A stretch of 7,133 nucleotides of DNA. Source: Desulfuromonadales bacterium (GTDB lineage: Bacteria; Desulfobacterota; Desulfuromonadia; Desulfuromonadales; BM103). Made by a program: the position numbers and the translations under genes. The stretch lies in the NCBI GenBank assembly GCA_030614505.1, contig JAUWTX010000106.1, positions 1-7,133 of the forward strand, written 5' to 3'. Positions 5,755 to 7,133 of this stretch are shown here, one piece after another; position 1 is the first letter of the stretch, and each line of letters starts with the position of its first letter. Below the pieces are notes generated by a model. It was not told the origin of the DNA. It searched no databases and saw only the letters and a list, made by a program, of their open reading frames with translations.

Positions 5755-5770
5755 GGCACAAAACTGTGCC
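5755..5770. promoter_or_regulatory. Perfect inverted repeat GGCACA-AAAC-TGTGCC in the cheB leader
   Basis: GGCACA (5755-5760) and TGTGCC (5765-5770) are perfect inverted copies around AAAC. The site is about 117 nt upstream of the cheB start and about 80 nt downstream of the predicted sigma-54 start point. It could be a regulator site or a leader hairpin. No T-tract follows on either strand, so it is not an intrinsic terminator. Confidence 0.45.
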
Positions 5771-5776
5771 GTCCCA

Positions 5777-5785
5777 CCCCCCCCC
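5777..5785. repeat. Homopolymer run of nine C (G on the minus strand)
   Basis: Nine consecutive C occur in GTCCCA(C)9TTAATC, seven bases beyond the inverted repeat at 5755-5770. On the transcribed minus strand it is a G9 tract in the predicted cheB leader. Runs of this length are prone to slippage. It is also a place where sequencing length errors are common. Confidence 0.9.
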
Positions 5786-5862
5786 TTAATCTCAAGGAGT
5801 AGCCACATTTTACTGGAAAAACGCAGATCAGTCGTTAAATAGGAATTCTATCAGCTTTGGGT

Positions 5863-5879
5863 TACAACGAACGTGCCAA
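5863..5879 (-). promoter_or_regulatory. Sigma-54 (RpoN) type promoter candidate upstream of cheB
   Basis: The minus strand reads TTGGCACGTTCGTTGTA from 5879 to 5863. Against the known consensus YTGGCACG-N4-TTGCW every specified base matches except the last base of TTGC, which is T, and the GG-to-G spacing is correct. The -12 C is normally well conserved, so activity may be reduced. Transcription would start near 5852, giving a leader of about 214 nt before cheB. An enhancer-binding activator would be needed; no clear site for one is recognised. Confidence 0.5.
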
Positions 5880-5932
5880 CTGGTCGCTATAGATGGACCC
5901 TAATTGAAATGTGTCGTTAAGTTAAGTCTGAT

Positions 5933-7133
5933 TCAGGTTAAGGGCAGCCACATCACTACGGTCGTCCCCTTGCCAACCTCACTCTGGTATTCCACTCCAC
6001 CGCCATGGCCCTTCAGGATGTTCCTGATTATTGGCACACCGAGGCCGACACCAAAATTCTTGGTACTGAACATCGGTTCAAAAATTCGTGTCAGGACTTC
6101 TTTGCTCATGCCTGTGCCACTATCACGCACCTGGATCTCACACCGATCTCCATTTACTCTGGTCCGGATCTCCAATGTTTTATCTGGGTTGGAAGTCTCC
6201 TCCAGAGCCTGCAGGGCGTTGGTAACCACATTAACCACAACTCTGCGCAAGCGCTCTGAATCGGCCTGAACTGTCGCTTGTGAAGTAAAAGCCCAATTGC
6301 ATTGTACTTCTTCCGGGAAAGAAAGTTCATTGAGGAGCTCAGCAAGCCATGCATCTATATCGAGCGGCTCTCTTATAATCTTGCGCTGGCGAGAAAAATC
6401 GAGGAGGTCACTTATGATATTGTCACAACGCTCAACATTGCGCTCTGCCAGTAGTAAAGGCCGTGCAAGGTGCGCATGTTCATTGCCACTCAACGAATCC
6501 TTGAGAAGGTACAACGCATTTGCAACCGTACCGAGCGGGTTGCGGATTTCATGACTGACCGTAGCTGTTAACTGCCCGAGGACTGCAAGTCTTTCCTGCT
6601 GAACGAGTTCTTCCTGTGCAGCTTCCAACTGTGCAGTACGCTCTCTGACAAGTTCCTCCAAGTGAATTCGGTAATTCTCCAGCTCATCTTCTGCAGCTTT
6701 ACGATCAGAAATATCCTGGACCATGGAGATGACACCGATGACGTTGCTAGAAGCATCACGCAACGGAGTATTGTACCATTCACACGTGATTATTCTGCCG
6801 TGCTTGGTTATATTGTCATTCAGGCTGTGGGCAGATTTGTCTCCTGCCAATAATCTGGCCCAGATCTGCTCGACCTCCGGTTGCACCTCTTCCGGCACAA
6901 TCTTCCCATAAGGAAAGTGTCCGACCATCTCCGCCGCCGTGAATCCAAAGATGGATTCAGCCGCTGGATTCCACATATTTACTGTAAAATCCGGAGCCCA
7001 GAGGATACACGCTAACGGCATGCGATCAATCAGCAGAAGCAAGCGTTCATTGGCTTCCAGGAGGTTCTCTTCAGCGGCCTTGCGCTCAGAGATATCACGA
7101 ACTGCGGCAAGAATCCGGTGCTGATTACCGACC
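5933..7133 (-). CDS. PAS-domain sensor histidine kinase, C-terminal 400 codons (N-terminus beyond right edge)
   Basis: The reading frame is open to the right edge, so the start lies outside; the first visible complete codon is 7132-7130. The visible part starts with the C-terminal end of one PAS/PAC domain (RILAAVRDISERKAAEENL), followed by a complete PAS domain (about visible residues 31-140: WAPDFTVNMWNPAAESIFGF, then GVISMVQDISDRKAAEDEL) and a coiled coil. A HisKA domain follows with the H-box LTATVSHEIRNPLGT (His194 in visible numbering), then HATPase_c with N-box NVVTNALQAL, G1 DSGTGM, FEPMFSTK and G2 GVGLGV. All catalytic motifs are present, as in NtrB-like cytosolic kinases. No transmembrane segment is visible. 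A TTG at 7042 is only an internal Leu codon, since homology continues upstream. No receiver domain or terminator follows the TGA at 5933-5935, so some read-through into cheB is possible. Its signal and partner regulator are unknown. Confidence 0.93.
   Translation of the reverse strand, partial: VGNQHRILAAVRDISERKAAEENLLEANERLLLLIDRMPLACILWAPDFTVNMWNPAAESIFGFTAAEMVGHFPYGKIVPEEVQPEVEQIWARLLAGDKSAHSLNDNITKHGRIITCEWYNTPLRDASSNVIGVISMVQDISDRKAAEDELENYRIHLEELVRERTAQLEAAQEELVQQERLAVLGQLTATVSHEIRNPLGTVANALYLLKDSLSGNEHAHLARPLLLAERNVERCDNIISDLLDFSRQRKIIREPLDIDAWLAELLNELSFPEEVQCNWAFTSQATVQADSERLRRVVVNVVTNALQALEETSNPDKTLEIRTRVNGDRCEIQVRDSGTGMSKEVLTRIFEPMFSTKNFGVGLGVPIIRNILKGHGGGVEYQSEVGKGTTVVMWLPLT

Noticed and set aside
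5614..5808. Minus-strand ORF of 64 codons with a hydrophobic middle, overlapping the cheB start
   Set aside because: It overlaps the cheB start in another frame, reads through the homopolymer tract and has no convincing ribosome binding site.
5789..5816. FliA (sigma-28)-like sequence TAAA-N15-GAGATTAA on the minus strand
   Set aside because: Only about half of the -10 element (GCCGATAA) matches, and a much better sigma-54-type site lies nearby.
7040..7042. TTG at 7042 as the start of the sensor kinase
   Set aside because: The frame continues upstream to the window edge and encodes a clear PAC-type segment (AAVRDISERKAAEENL), so the codon is internal.

Overview
The window looks like chromosome from a motile, respiratory Gram-negative bacterium. 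My best guess is the Desulfuromonadales/Geobacter group. The clues are a B-type aconitase, a sensory protein with a periplasmic CxxCH heme motif of the Tll0287-like (DUF3365) type, PAS/PAC histidine kinases, chemotaxis adaptation genes (cheB, cheD) and a sigma-54-like promoter. The lineage is inferred from gene content only. I see no mobile element, tRNA, rRNA or CRISPR array.

Layout. Nearly everything is coded on the minus strand, so genes read right to left. (1) 5933-7133: a PAS sensor histidine kinase with a complete core, whose N-terminus lies beyond the right edge. (2) 5639-5932: a 294-nt gap with a good sigma-54-type promoter candidate, a perfect 6+6 inverted repeat and a run of nine G (minus strand). 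(3) 4562-5638 cheB, 3644-4537 a histidine-kinase-like protein whose phospho-acceptor His is replaced by Asn, and 3083-3637 cheD. These are spaced 24 and 6 nt apart, so almost certainly one operon. (4) 922-3003: a membrane protein with a heme-binding-type sensor domain, a degenerate GGDEF domain and an intact EAL domain, 79 nt after cheD. A strong intrinsic terminator (833-888) ends the transcript. (5) 657-875: a small plus-strand ORF with a very good ribosome binding site, convergent with the operon, its 3' end lying inside the terminator. (6) 364-656: a divergent intergenic region with short repeats and palindromes. (7) 1-363: the N-terminal 121 codons of acnB.

How it fits together. CheB (methylesterase/deamidase) and CheD (glutamine deamidase) both set the modification state of chemoreceptors. 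Between them lies a protein with an intact ATPase fold but no H-box histidine, and behind them a predicted c-di-GMP phosphodiesterase with a periplasmic redox/heme-type sensor. This suggests a module linking receptor adaptation to c-di-GMP turnover, possibly in response to redox state. No cheA, cheW, cheR, cheY or receptor gene is in view; these may lie upstream of the right edge or elsewhere. The most unusual items are the His-less kinase homologue, the sigma-54-type promoter with a structured leader, the 21-bp tandem repeat over the cheD start, and the small ORF fused to a terminator.
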